From assembly GCA_014859985.1 (NCBI GenBank), contig JACZKN010000217.1:1-16891 (forward strand): 16,891 nucleotides of DNA. Reading direction: 5' to 3'. Below are positions 1-7,830 of this stretch, piece after piece (the stretch's first letter is position 1; every line of letters begins with the position of its first letter). The notes below the pieces were generated by a model that searched no databases, had not been told where the DNA came from, and was given only the letters and a program-made list of their open reading frames with translations. The DNA comes from Candidatus Krumholzibacteriia bacterium. Its GTDB lineage: Bacteria; Krumholzibacteriota; Krumholzibacteriia; LZORAL124-64-63. The position numbers and the translations under genes were made by a program.

Positions 1-181
1 CCGCCGGGGCGGCCGCCGCGGGCGTCCCCGCAGCGTCGCGTTCGAGCGCACGCAGCCGCAGCCGCAGCGCCTCCACCTCGCGCCGCAGCGCGCCCAGGTC
101 GCTGCGGGTGACCAGCATCATGATGAAGGTGGCCACGAGCAGGGCGATCAGGCCCAGGACGACGAGGATGGCGGCTGCCAT
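1..181 (-). CDS. N-terminal part of a membrane protein with coiled coil, DUF2339-like (runs off the left edge)
   Basis: Only the first 60 residues are in the window. The ATG at 181-179 is preceded by a good Shine-Dalgarno (GGAGG, minus strand, about 6 bases upstream). The protein starts with one hydrophobic segment (residues 2-24, rich in A, I, L, V), then a heptad-like Leu/Arg/Glu stretch (about 28-48, pattern LRREVEALRLRLRALE) and an Ala/Pro-rich linker. This order is usual at the N-terminus of large DUF2339 membrane proteins, but short anchored coiled-coil proteins look the same. The family is therefore a guess; the membrane anchor and coiled coil are seen directly. The coding direction matches the regulator gene upstream of it (371-601), about 190 bases away. 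Confidence 0.6.
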   Translation of the reverse strand, partial: MAAAILVVLGLIALLVATFIMMLVTRSDLGALRREVEALRLRLRALERDAAGTPAAAAPA

Positions 182-222
182 GGTCTTCCTCCAACAGCGG
201 GCGCGGTGGAGCGTGCCGCCCC

Positions 223-228
223 AGTGTA
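223..228 (-). promoter_or_regulatory. Possible -10 box for the membrane protein gene
   Basis: TACACT on the minus strand, about 42 bases before the start codon. It is the same hexamer as in the promoter of the neighbouring regulator. No convincing -35 box sits 16-18 bases upstream, so this is weak. Confidence 0.22.
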
Positions 229-268
229 GCGCGGCTAGGGGCATCGTCCCACTGCCCAGATCGCGGCA

Positions 269-370
269 TCAGTCGGCAACCCGCGGCCGGCGGCCAACCA
301 GCCAGGTGAACCAGAGCACGGCCAGGATCAGCTCGACCGGGTTGCCGGCGTAGGGCGCCGGGTCGCGCGT
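269..370 (-). other. In-frame hydrophobic tail after the regulator stop codon (unannotated short reading frame or gene remnant)
   Basis: Directly after the TGA that ends the XRE gene the same frame stays open for 33 codons, to a TGA at 271-269. It encodes a membrane-helix-like peptide (core PVELILAVLWFTWLVG) followed by a basic end (RRPRVAD). No ATG lies in the frame, and the only GTG is inside the hydrophobic core. It could be the eroded end of the small membrane protein that often accompanies short XRE regulators, a readthrough extension, or chance. The amino-acid pattern (helix, then arginines, then stop) makes pure chance less attractive. Confidence 0.3.
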
Positions 371-601
371 TCAGGCATCGTCGTCCCCCTTCTCCAGGGC
401 GAACAGGTCCTCGACCCGCACGCCGAACACCGCCGCCAGCTTCAGAGCCAGCCCCACCGACGGCGCGTAGCGCCCCTTCTCGATGGCGAAGATGGTCTGG
501 CGCGTGACGCCCAGGCGGTCGGCCAGGTCCTGCTGGGTCATGCCGCCGGCCAGCAGGCGGTGGCGGCGGACGTGGCTGGTGATGTCGTGCTGGGGTTTCA
601 T
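371..601 (-). CDS. Small XRE-family helix-turn-helix transcriptional regulator
   Basis: A 76-residue protein that is almost entirely one Cro/C1-type DNA-binding domain. Helices 2 and 3 are at about residues 21-45 (MTQQDLADRLGVTRQTIFAIE), followed by KGRYAPSVGLALKLAAVFGV and an acidic end (LFALEKGDDDA). Length and motif fit the short stand-alone XRE regulators that bind DNA as dimers and often control an adjacent membrane protein. The start ATG at 601-599 has no Shine-Dalgarno. The sigma70-like promoter at 609-637 places the transcript start at about 601-603, so the message is probably leaderless. The target genes are unknown. The promoter itself or the membrane protein gene downstream on the same strand are the nearest candidates. 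Confidence 0.9.
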   Translation of the reverse strand: MKPQHDITSHVRRHRLLAGGMTQQDLADRLGVTRQTIFAIEKGRYAPSVGLALKLAAVFGVRVEDLFALEKGDDDA

Positions 602-608
602 GGGGGAG

Positions 609-637
609 AGTGTAAAGGTTAAGCGTCATTATGTCAA
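609..637 (-). promoter_or_regulatory. Strong sigma70-type promoter of the XRE regulator
   Basis: On the minus strand TTGACA (637-632), a 17-base spacer and TACACT (614-609). The -10 box ends 7 bases before the ATG, which predicts a leaderless or nearly leaderless mRNA. The surroundings are AT-rich compared with the rest of the window. Confidence 0.75.
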
Positions 638-661
638 TTTTATTTTACTCACGCATGATGA

Positions 662-781
662 CCGGGCCGAAACCTCTATTGAAGTCTGGCCCGAAAGGTG
701 CGATCATTCGGGGAGCCGAGGCCTCACGGGGCCTGGCGGCTTACCCCCCCGGTGTCTGGCTTGCCACACGCCGGGGTTTTT
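662..781 (+). ncRNA. Possible structured small RNA with three stem-loops and a Rho-independent end
   Basis: Three consecutive inverted repeats are packed into about 120 bases between the regulator and the 3' end of the Fe-S gene. They are CGGGCC/GGCCCG (663-668 with 688-693), AGCCG-AGGCC/GGCCT-CGGCT (714-723 with 730-741, GG bulge), and a 13-pair stem at 747-776 followed by TTTTT (777-781). The T-tract and a U-G wobble in the third stem favour the plus strand. No gene on the plus strand needs a terminator here. An AT-rich zone upstream (625-655) could hold a promoter, but only weak boxes are visible (TTAAGC at 619-624, TATTTT at 641-646). It may instead be just a terminator structure for the Fe-S gene, although the T-tract then lies on the wrong side. 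Confidence 0.3.
747..781 (+). terminator. Intrinsic terminator-like hairpin with T5 tract (plus orientation)
   Basis: A 13-pair stem (CCCCGG/CCGGGG core, one U-G wobble, one C-C mismatch, CTTG loop) at 747-776, followed by five Ts. It lies immediately 3' of the Fe-S gene stop (786) but reads best on the opposite strand. Confidence 0.5.
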
Positions 782-785
782 CGTC

Positions 786-2066
786 CTAATCCCTCCCCCG
801 CGCCACCAACGCCTCCAGGTACCGCGACTTCATCTGCTCGCTGCACAGGGCCCGCTTGACCGGCGGCAGCTTCAGCACCGCCCCCAGCAGGGCGGCCAGG
901 GCCCGGTGGCTGAACAGCACCCGGTTGTCGAAGATCAGGTCCTGCAGCTTGCCCCGCTCGGCGGCCATCAGCACGTAGCGGTGGGCGGCGTTGACGGGGG
1001 TGATGACCCGGGCGGCCCGCGGTTCGAGGCGCAGGGCGCCGCGGGAGCAGGACCGCACGCAGACCCCGCAGCCCAGGCACACGTCCGTGTCCAGGCGGGC
1101 CACCTGCCGCCGCGGCCGCGCGGGGTCCGGCACCGGCGCCAGGGACAGGGCCTCCACGGGGCAAGCCTCGACGCAGACGCCGCAGCCGGTACACGCCTCT
1201 GCGTCCACCACCGGCAGGAAGTTGGTGGTGTGCACCGGGTGCAGGTGGGCGAACTTCTTCTGCGCCACCAGCGCCTCGCAGCAGCAGCCGCAGCAGTTGC
1301 AGATGAAGCTGACCCGCCGCTGCACGTTCTCGCCGAACTGCACCAGGCCGCGCGCGTACGCCTGTTCCAGCAGGTCCAGGCACTCGGCCTTGTCCACGGC
1401 CCGGGCGTGGCCGTGCCTGGTCAGGGACTCGGCCGAGCCGTTGAAGGTCATGCAGATGTCCAGGGGCGCGTCGCAGGCGGTGCCCAGGTGCTGCGCCTTG
1501 TGGCGGCAGTAGCACAGCCCGACGCCGATGTGGGTGGCCGTCTCGATCACCGCGGAGGCGCGCTCGTGGTCCAGGACGTGGGCCGCCAGGTCGCTGCTGA
1601 GCACCGGCTCCTGCACGAAGGCGCGCCCCAGCTGGGTCTCGCCGTCGGTGAACAGGGCCTTGATGAAATCCTCCTCCACGTGCAGGTACTGGTGGAAGAG
1701 CTCGCTGAGGGTCTTCTGGTCCAGGTCGCCGCGGGTGCGCATCAGGGAGAACTCGAAGAAGCCGGCCATGGGCGGCGGCAGCACGTAGACCATGCGGCCG
1801 CGGCGCTCGACGTCCACCAGCAGGGCGCGGCCGGCCAGGCGCCGGCAGATCGCCTCGGCCTCGGCCTCGGTCACCTGCCAGATGCGGGCGGCCTGGCGGG
1901 CGGTGAAGGGCTTGATCGGCAGCAGGGCCAGCAGGCCGGCCTCCCGCTCGCTCATCAAGAGGGCCAGGATGCGGTTGAGGGTGCGCGACGGCGGGGCCCC
2001 CTGGGGGGCCCGGTTCAGGCGGGCGACGAGCTCGGCGTAGCCGGATTTGACGGTGCGGTGGGCCAC
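786..2066 (-). CDS. Cysteine-rich protein with two 4Fe-4S ferredoxin-type clusters, function unknown
   Basis: A 426-residue protein. The GTG at 2066-2064 is chosen because a strong Shine-Dalgarno (GGGGAGGATT, 2079-2070) precedes it by 3 bases; a TTG 16 codons upstream lacks one. The N-terminal 100 residues look like a winged helix (FTARQAARIWQVTEAEAEAI). A middle domain holds CYCRHKAQHLGTACDAPLDIC (185-205), and the cluster CNCCGCCC is at 256-263. The C-terminal half has two classical ferredoxin motifs, C292-C295-C298-C302P and C330-C333-C336-C340. Proteins of this layout are usually annotated only as 4Fe-4S dicluster proteins and have no known reaction. An electron-transfer or redox-sensing role is inferred. 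It has no operon partner and is transcribed from the AT-rich region it shares with the secreted protein gene. Confidence 0.88.
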   Translation of the reverse strand: MAHRTVKSGYAELVARLNRAPQGAPPSRTLNRILALLMSEREAGLLALLPIKPFTARQAARIWQVTEAEAEAICRRLAGRALLVDVERRGRMVYVLPPPMAGFFEFSLMRTRGDLDQKTLSELFHQYLHVEEDFIKALFTDGETQLGRAFVQEPVLSSDLAAHVLDHERASAVIETATHIGVGLCYCRHKAQHLGTACDAPLDICMTFNGSAESLTRHGHARAVDKAECLDLLEQAYARGLVQFGENVQRRVSFICNCCGCCCEALVAQKKFAHLHPVHTTNFLPVVDAEACTGCGVCVEACPVEALSLAPVPDPARPRRQVARLDTDVCLGCGVCVRSCSRGALRLEPRAARVITPVNAAHRYVLMAAERGKLQDLIFDNRVLFSHRALAALLGAVLKLPPVKRALCSEQMKSRYLEALVARGRD

Positions 2067-2121
2067 GGCAATCCTCCCCGACCCGATCCTACTCCGCCTG
2101 GGCTTGGGCGGCAACGGGTTG

Positions 2122-2130
2122 AATATAACA
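2122..2130 (-). promoter_or_regulatory. Extended -10 promoter of the Fe-S protein gene
   Basis: On the minus strand TG-T-TATATT, an extended -10 element. The expected start is about 2114, giving a leader of roughly 48 bases before the GTG. No good -35 box is visible, as is common for extended -10 promoters. It lies back to back with the promoter at 2184-2212. Confidence 0.5.
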
Positions 2131-2183
2131 CACTAAAATACTATGATATCTTTTATTAACAGTGATTTAAGGAGTAAAGACTA

Positions 2184-2212
2184 TTGATTATCGTATACTT
2201 TTGTGATATTCT
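2184..2212 (+). promoter_or_regulatory. Sigma70-type promoter of the secreted protein gene
   Basis: TTGATT (2184-2189), 17-base spacer, TATTCT (2207-2212), with TGA directly before the -10 box (extended -10). The leader to the ATG at 2258 is about 40 bases and contains GGGAGGA as ribosome-binding site. Confidence 0.7.
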
Positions 2213-2257
2213 ACCCCCCACGGTCCGAACAACCCCCAGGTCCCCGGGAGGACATCC

Positions 2258-2806
2258 ATGCGCTTTGCCAACGTGATCCTGACGAGCCTCCTCGTGCTCG
2301 TCGCCGCCTCGCCCGCCTTCGCCGCCGTCATGACCAGCAGCTTCGACGGCAACACCTTCGGCTTCAGCTACACCGTCACGCCCGTCGCGGGCGAGGAGAT
2401 CCGCTCCTTCAAGGTCTACACCAGCATCTCCGAGTACGACGCCAGCCACTACTACAACCAGGTGATGCCCGCGGGCTGGATGTTCGACGTGGTCTGCGAC
2501 GCCGAGAAGTGCGCCATCACCTTCTGGACCGAGGGCGACGCGCTGCCGGTGGGCGAAACCGCCGCCTTCGGCTACGTCCACTACTGTGCCCCCTGCTGCC
2601 ACTCCTGGTACGTGAGCGACGAGGGCAACAGCAACATCGCCGCCAACGTCGTGGACGACGACGAGCAGCACACCGAGCCCTGCAACATCCCGGCGGCCTT
2701 CGCCGACCAGTGCGGCGGCCCCGGCCTGCTGCTGGCGCCCATCTACCCCCAGGCCGTGCCTGACGAGGCGGCCAACTGGGGCGAGATCAAGGCCCAATAC
2801 AAGTAG
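2258..2806 (+). CDS. Secreted cysteine-rich protein of unknown function
   Basis: 182 residues, not assigned to any family. A clear Sec signal peptide is visible: MRF, a hydrophobic core at residues 7-19, and an AFA-A type cleavage site at about 22-23. The mature part is acidic and aromatic-rich, with seven cysteines (80, 85, 110, 113, 114, 142, 152), including a CAPCC cluster, which suggests disulfides in the periplasm or outside the cell. The alternating hydrophobic/polar pattern early in the mature part (SSFDGNTFGFSYTVTPV) suggests a beta-sandwich. There is no C-terminal FlgD-like sorting tail like that of the sugar dehydrogenase. It is a single-gene unit with its own promoter, a good Shine-Dalgarno (GGGAGGACATCC-ATG) and a downstream hairpin. 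That it is secreted is well supported; what it does is not known. Confidence 0.8.
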   Translation: MRFANVILTSLLVLVAASPAFAAVMTSSFDGNTFGFSYTVTPVAGEEIRSFKVYTSISEYDASHYYNQVMPAGWMFDVVCDAEKCAITFWTEGDALPVGETAAFGYVHYCAPCCHSWYVSDEGNSNIAANVVDDDEQHTEPCNIPAAFADQCGGPGLLLAPIYPQAVPDEAANWGEIKAQYK

Positions 2807-2831
2807 ACCCGCCAGTCCGTGCGTGAGCGGC

Positions 2832-2859
2832 AAGGGGCCCGGCGATCGCCGGGCCCCTT
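2832..2859 (+). terminator. Perfect 28-base GC-rich palindrome after the secreted protein gene
   Basis: AAGGGGCCCGGCGA is followed directly by its exact reverse complement, 25 bases after the stop codon. It would form a very stable hairpin, but only TTCTG follows instead of a T-tract, so termination may be partial or Rho-aided. It also separates this gene from the acpS operon. Confidence 0.5.
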
Positions 2860-2903
2860 CTGCGTGCCCCGCAACGGACCCTCTTCCCGGCAAACTATCC
2901 TGT

Positions 2904-2931
2904 TTTTTCATGTAACCGATTCTGTTAAACT
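2904..2931 (+). promoter_or_regulatory. Probable promoter of the acpS-acsA-ACP-kbl operon
   Basis: TAAACT (2926-2931) preceded by TGT (extended -10), with a T-rich -35 region TTTTTC (2904-2909) at 16 bases. It lies in the only AT-rich patch between the palindrome and acpS. The leader would be about 65 bases. Confidence 0.4.
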
Positions 2932-3002
2932 GCAAACGTTCAAGCAACACACCCCGGCACAAGGCGGACAGGCCGCCCGGACCAGGTGGTCGCCACGCTT
3001 CC

Positions 3003-3380
3003 ATGATCCTCGGCATCGGCATCGACCTCTGCGACGTGCAGCGGATGCGGCGGCAGCTGGAGGCCCCTGCCGCCGGCTTGGTCGCCGCGGTGTTCCTGCC
3101 GGCCGAGATCGCCTACTGCAGCCCCAAACGGCGGCCCGAGGAGCACTTCGCCGCCCGTTTCGCCGCCAAGGAGGCGGTGGTCAAGGCCCTGGCCGCGGCC
3201 GGCGGCGAAGGGGTCTTCTGGCAGGAGGTCGAGATCGTCCGCACCCCCGGCGGGCAGCCGACGGTCGTCCTGCACGGGCGCCTGCGCGCGCTGGCGGCGG
3301 ACCTTGGCGTGCGGCGCATCCACCTTTCCTTGACCCATACGGCCGGCGCGGCCGCCGCCGTGGCCGTCGCCGAGGACTGA
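3003..3380 (+). CDS. acpS: Holo-[acyl-carrier-protein] synthase AcpS
   Basis: 125 residues, the usual AcpS length. It transfers 4'-phosphopantetheine from CoA to the serine of apo-acyl carrier protein, with Mg2+. Visible hallmarks are the N-terminal MILGIGIDLCDV with the metal-binding Asp, the RFAAKEAVVKAL signature (about residues 53-64), and HLSLTHT followed by small residues near the C-terminus. The start ATG has no close Shine-Dalgarno (AGGTGG lies 13 bases upstream), yet the conserved GIGID follows at once, so the start is secure. It is the first gene of a five-gene run that also encodes an acyl carrier protein, its likely substrate. It may also serve fatty-acid synthesis generally. Confidence 0.93.
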   Translation: MILGIGIDLCDVQRMRRQLEAPAAGLVAAVFLPAEIAYCSPKRRPEEHFAARFAAKEAVVKALAAAGGEGVFWQEVEIVRTPGGQPTVVLHGRLRALAADLGVRRIHLSLTHTAGAAAAVAVAED

Positions 3381-3412
3381 CCATGCCCATCCGAAGCCAC
3401 CGGGAGGACACG

Positions 3413-5107
3413 ATGACCGTCACCTACGAGGAGCGCCTGCGGAACTTCGACTGGCGCCTGGCCGCCGACGAACTGGGCTGGCACCAGGGCGAGCCCCTGA
3501 ACATCGGCTGGCATTGCACGGACCGCATCTGCGCCCGGGGCCTGGGCGGCAAGCCGGCCCTGTTGTGGGAGGACTTCCGCGGCGAGGAGCGCACCTACAC
3601 CTTCGACGACCTGCGGCAGCTGACCAACACCTTCGCCCTGTGGCTCGAGGACCTGGGCGTGGGGCCGGGCGAGCGCGTCTGCCTGTTCATGGACCGGGTG
3701 CCGGAGCTGTACATCGGCTTTTTGGGGGTGCTGAAGATGGGCGCCATCGTGCAGCCCCTGTTCAGCGCCTTCGGCGAGGACTCCCTGTGGACCCGCCTGG
3801 ACAACGCCGGCACCTGCACCATCGTCACCCAGCAGAAGCACGTGCGCAAGGTGCGCAAGATCGTCGACCGGCTGCCCGGCCTGCGCCACGTGGTGGTGGT
3901 GGACGCAGACCCCAGCAAGCCGCTGAAGGAGCGCGAGACGGCCCTGGACCTGCACGGCCTGCCCCGCGTGGACGCGTACACCGTGCACCCGACCGGGGCC
4001 GAGACCCCGTCGGTGCTGCACTACACCAGCGGCACCACCGGGCAGCCCAAGGGCGCCCAGCACGTGCACATGTCCATCCTGGGCCAGTACCTGACGGCCA
4101 AGTGGGTGCTGGACCTCAAGGAAGACGACGTCTACTGGTGCAACGCCGACCCGGGCTGGGTCACCGGCACCAGCTACGGGATCATCGGGCCCTGGGCGAA
4201 CGGGGTCACCCAGGCGGTGCTGGACGCCGGGTTCAACGCCGAGCACTGGTACCGCTTCATCCAGAAGCACCGCATCACGGTGTGGTACTCGGCACCCACG
4301 GCGATCCGCCTCTTGATGAAGGAAGGCGCCGACCTGGTGCGGCGCTTCGACCTGTCCAGCCTGCGCCACCTGTGCAGCGTGGGCGAACCCCTGAACGCCG
4401 AGGCCGTGGTCTGGAGCGAGCAGGCCTTCGGCCGCCCCTTCCACGACACCTTCTGGCAGACCGAGACCGGCTGCATCGTCATCACCAACTTCCCCGGCAT
4501 GAAGGTCAAGCCCGGCAGCATGGGCCGGCCGTTCCCGGGGATCGAGGCCGCCGTGATCGACCCCAAGACCGGGCAGGAGGTGGAGCAGGGCAAGGTGGGC
4601 GTCATCGCCCTGCGCCCCGGCTGGCCGTCCCAGATCCGCACCTACTGGAACAACGACGCCGGCTTCCGGGCCAAGCACATAGGCGGGTGGTACGTGTGCG
4701 GCGACCAGGCCAGCATCGACAAGGACGGCTACTACTGGTTCGTGGGCCGGGACGACGACGTGATCAACACCGGCGGCCACCTGGTGGGGCCGTTCGAGAT
4801 CGAGTCGGCGCTGCTGGAGCACCCGGCGGTGGCCGAGTCGGCGGCCGTCGCGTCGCCCTGCGCCCTGAACATGGAGGTCGTGAAGGCCTTCGTGACCCTG
4901 AAGCCCGGGTTTGTGGGCGACCAGGACATGGAACTGGAGATCATGAACTTCATCCGCAAGAAGCTGTCGCCCCTGGCCATGCCGCAGCGGATCGAGTTCA
5001 TCGAACAGCTGCCCAAGACGCGCAGCGGCAAGATCATCCGGCGGGTGCTGCGGGCGCAGGAGTTCGGGCAGCCGGTGGGCGACCTTTCGACCCTCATGAA
5101 CGACTGA
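3413..5107 (+). CDS. acsA: AcsA-type acetyl/acyl-CoA synthetase (AMP-forming)
   Basis: 564 residues, close to Bacillus AcsA (about 570) rather than the longer Acs. It activates a short carboxylic acid with ATP to the acyl-adenylate and transfers it to a thiol, normally CoA. Seen: P-loop YTSGTTGQPKG (204-214), CNADPGWVTGT (243-252), DTFWQTETG (345-353), GRDDDVINTGG (445-455) and PKTRSGKIIRR with the catalytic, acetylatable Lys540. Trp348 corresponds to the tryptophan that limits the pocket of acetyl-CoA synthetase to short acids, so a long-chain substrate is unlikely. The ATG at 3413 has GGGAGGA upstream; an in-frame ATG at 3383 is possible but lacks one. It lies 10 bases before an acyl carrier protein gene, so loading ACP instead of CoA is an open possibility. 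Confidence 0.9.
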   Translation: MTVTYEERLRNFDWRLAADELGWHQGEPLNIGWHCTDRICARGLGGKPALLWEDFRGEERTYTFDDLRQLTNTFALWLEDLGVGPGERVCLFMDRVPELYIGFLGVLKMGAIVQPLFSAFGEDSLWTRLDNAGTCTIVTQQKHVRKVRKIVDRLPGLRHVVVVDADPSKPLKERETALDLHGLPRVDAYTVHPTGAETPSVLHYTSGTTGQPKGAQHVHMSILGQYLTAKWVLDLKEDDVYWCNADPGWVTGTSYGIIGPWANGVTQAVLDAGFNAEHWYRFIQKHRITVWYSAPTAIRLLMKEGADLVRRFDLSSLRHLCSVGEPLNAEAVVWSEQAFGRPFHDTFWQTETGCIVITNFPGMKVKPGSMGRPFPGIEAAVIDPKTGQEVEQGKVGVIALRPGWPSQIRTYWNNDAGFRAKHIGGWYVCGDQASIDKDGYYWFVGRDDDVINTGGHLVGPFEIESALLEHPAVAESAAVASPCALNMEVVKAFVTLKPGFVGDQDMELEIMNFIRKKLSPLAMPQRIEFIEQLPKTRSGKIIRRVLRAQEFGQPVGDLSTLMND

Positions 5108-5117
5108 AGGAGTGACG

Positions 5118-5366
5118 ATGGACGACCTGAAGCAGACGATCCTCGAGTACGTGAAGCACGAGTACCTGGACGACGAGGACGAGGACCTGGGCTACGGCAC
5201 GCCGCTGATCTCCGGCGGCATCGTCGACAGCTTCTCCATGGTCTCGCTCAAGCGCTTCCTGGAGAACAGGTACAAGATCAGCATCCCCGACGCCGAGGCC
5301 AGCCCCGAGGCGTTCGACACCGTGGATTCCATCGCCGCCCTGGTGGTGCGGTTCAAGCAGGCCTGA
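5118..5366 (+). CDS. Free-standing acyl carrier protein
   Basis: 82 residues, acidic, with the fold-typical length. The phosphopantetheine attachment serine is Ser38 in GGIVDSFSMVSL (33-44), the DS motif variant found in specialised carrier proteins rather than the DSLD/E of fatty-acid AcpP. The start ATG at 5118 follows AAGGAG; the GTG two codons earlier overlaps that site and is not used. It sits between the acyl-adenylate ligase (10 bases) and the Kbl-like enzyme (16 bases). This suggests a dedicated carrier that presents an acyl group to the PLP enzyme after activation by AcpS. The carrier assignment is firm; its acyl group and partner are inferred from position only. Confidence 0.88.
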   Translation: MDDLKQTILEYVKHEYLDDEDEDLGYGTPLISGGIVDSFSMVSLKRFLENRYKISIPDAEASPEAFDTVDSIAALVVRFKQA

Positions 5367-5382
5367 CGGCCCGGGAGCGAAC

Positions 5383-6630
<1,248 letters not shown>

Positions 6631-6660
6631 CGACGGGCTGTGACGACGGGGAGGAACGCC

Positions 6661-6963
6661 ATGACCGACACCCACGTCCTGGAGATCCGGCTGCCGGCGG
6701 GCGGCGCGCTGGACGACACGGACCGCGAGACCCTGCGCATCGCCTGCGAGGCCCTGGCCAAGCTGGCCTGCGGCAAGGTGGAGCGGCCGGCCCCGATCCT
6801 GGCCATGGTGGCCGACGGCTGGCAGGTGCGCAGCGGCCTGGTCTGGGTGGCCCGCGCCGAGCGCGGCGCCCAGTACGAGGAGGCCTTCGGCAGCAGCCGC
6901 TGCGAGGCACTCAACCATCTGGCCGAGGAGGTGGGGCTGCGGGCGGTGGAGGGGTGCCCGTAG
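6661..6963 (+). CDS. Conserved-looking 100-residue protein of unknown function, last gene of the acpS-kbl operon
   Basis: Start ATG at 6661 with a strong GGGGAGGAA site, 30 bases after the kbl stop and in the same direction. The protein is soluble with no signal peptide. The first part alternates hydrophobic and polar residues (HVLEIRLPAGG), followed by a helix (DRETLRIACEALAKLACGK), a strand-rich centre (GWQVRSGLVWVARAERG) and a final helix (CEALNHLAEEVGL). I do not recognise the family. Just before it a 10-base direct repeat (TGACGACGGG at 6628-6637 and 6641-6650) overlaps the kbl stop codon. Its place suggests a small accessory or stabilising protein for the Kbl-like enzyme, without direct evidence. 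It ends 9 bases from the convergent pyrophosphatase gene. Confidence 0.75.
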   Translation: MTDTHVLEIRLPAGGALDDTDRETLRIACEALAKLACGKVERPAPILAMVADGWQVRSGLVWVARAERGAQYEEAFGSSRCEALNHLAEEVGLRAVEGCP

Positions 6964-6972
6964 GCCGCGCGC

Positions 6973-7641
6973 TCAGCGCGTGCGCAGGGACTCGAACAGG
7001 GCCTTCAGCGGGCCGAACTGTTCGTCGTAGTCGGCCATGGTGCGCTCGATGACCTCCTGCGCCTCGTCCCGCCCGTAGACGTGGGTGATCTCGGTCTCGC
7101 GCTTGTGCTTGCCCGGCGCGTCCTTGTAGGTCAGGAAGTAGTGCTTCAGCCGCTCGACCAGGGGCGCGGGGCACTCGTAGATGTCGCGCAGGTGCCCGTA
7201 GATGGCGTCGGTGCGCATGACGGCGATGATCTTGTCGTCCGCCTCGTTCCCGTCGATCATCCGCAGCCCGCCGATGGGGGTCACCGGCAGCAGGATGTCC
7301 CCGTGGGTGATGGTCTTCTCGGCCAGCACGCAGATGTCCAGGGGATCGCCGTCGCCGACGATGCCGGTGCGGGAGGCCTTCTCCATGCAGAACTCGGCGG
7401 AGCGGGGGCCGCAGAAGGTCTGAGGGATGAGGCCGTAGAGAGTGGGGTAGACGTTGGAGAACTTCTGGGGGCGGTCGACCTTGAGCAGGCCGGTCGGCTT
7501 GTCGAGCTCGTACTTCACCGTGTCGGAGGGGACGATCTCGATGTAGGCCGTGACCTGGGCGGGCGCCTCGTCGCCGATGGCTACGCCGTGCCAGGGGTGG
7601 GCTCGGAAGAGGTGGTGGAGGAGGTTGAGGTCGATGGTCAC
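6973..7641 (-). CDS. ppa: Family I inorganic pyrophosphatase
   Basis: 222 residues. It hydrolyses PPi to two phosphates with Mg2+ in the cytoplasm, pulling PPi-releasing reactions forward. The family signature is present: D97, D99 and D102 in GDGDPLDICVL (96-106), with KYELDK (43-48), the YPTLYGLIPQTF stretch (65-76) and ADDKI (134-138) as further active-site elements. It is longer than E. coli Ppa (about 175) and nearer the length of the longer bacterial/eukaryote-like forms. The GTG at 7641 is the start because GGAGG lies 6 bases upstream. It is convergent with the operon that contains the PPi-producing ligase, and is most likely the general housekeeping enzyme. Confidence 0.93.
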   Translation of the reverse strand: MTIDLNLLHHLFRAHPWHGVAIGDEAPAQVTAYIEIVPSDTVKYELDKPTGLLKVDRPQKFSNVYPTLYGLIPQTFCGPRSAEFCMEKASRTGIVGDGDPLDICVLAEKTITHGDILLPVTPIGGLRMIDGNEADDKIIAVMRTDAIYGHLRDIYECPAPLVERLKHYFLTYKDAPGKHKRETEITHVYGRDEAQEVIERTMADYDEQFGPLKALFESLRTR

Positions 7642-7682
7642 GGGGGGCCTCCGGGATCGGGGGGACGGCTGCGGACTCGGGG

Positions 7683-7691
7683 AATATAGCA
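7683..7691 (-). promoter_or_regulatory. Extended -10 promoter of ppa
   Basis: On the minus strand TG-C-TATATT, the only AT-rich spot upstream of ppa. It predicts a start near 7676 and a 35-base leader. No clear -35 box. Confidence 0.45.
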
Positions 7692-7789
7692 GGTGCTGGG
7701 GGTGGGGGCCGCATCGTAGGCGTTTTGAATTGTCGGAAGTAGTCGGGCGGGGCCACTAGCGCAATACCGCGGTTCTCCAGTCACGCCCG

Positions 7790-7809
7790 CCCAAGCGGCC
7801 GCGCTTGGG
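7790..7809. repeat. Hairpin (8-bp perfect stem, GCCG loop) at the left edge of the GC-poor defence genes
   Basis: CCCAAGCG at 7790-7797 and CGCTTGGG at 7802-7809. It lies between the divergent ppa and rloA-like promoters and marks where the base composition changes from GC-rich to GC-poor. There is no T-tract on either side, so it is not a classical terminator. Confidence 0.45.
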
Positions 7810-7830
7810 GAGAATTTATCTCTAAAGCTG

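Noticed and set aside
483..2159. Long plus-strand open frame of 558 codons opposite the Fe-S protein gene
   Set aside because: It is Gln/Gly/Ala/Val-rich low-complexity sequence, the mirror of a GC-rich coding gene. It has no ribosome-binding site, and the minus strand has clear ferredoxin motifs.
3113..4822. Minus-strand open frame of 569 codons opposite acpS/acsA
   Set aside because: Compositionally biased shadow of two well-identified genes on the plus strand; no recognisable motif.
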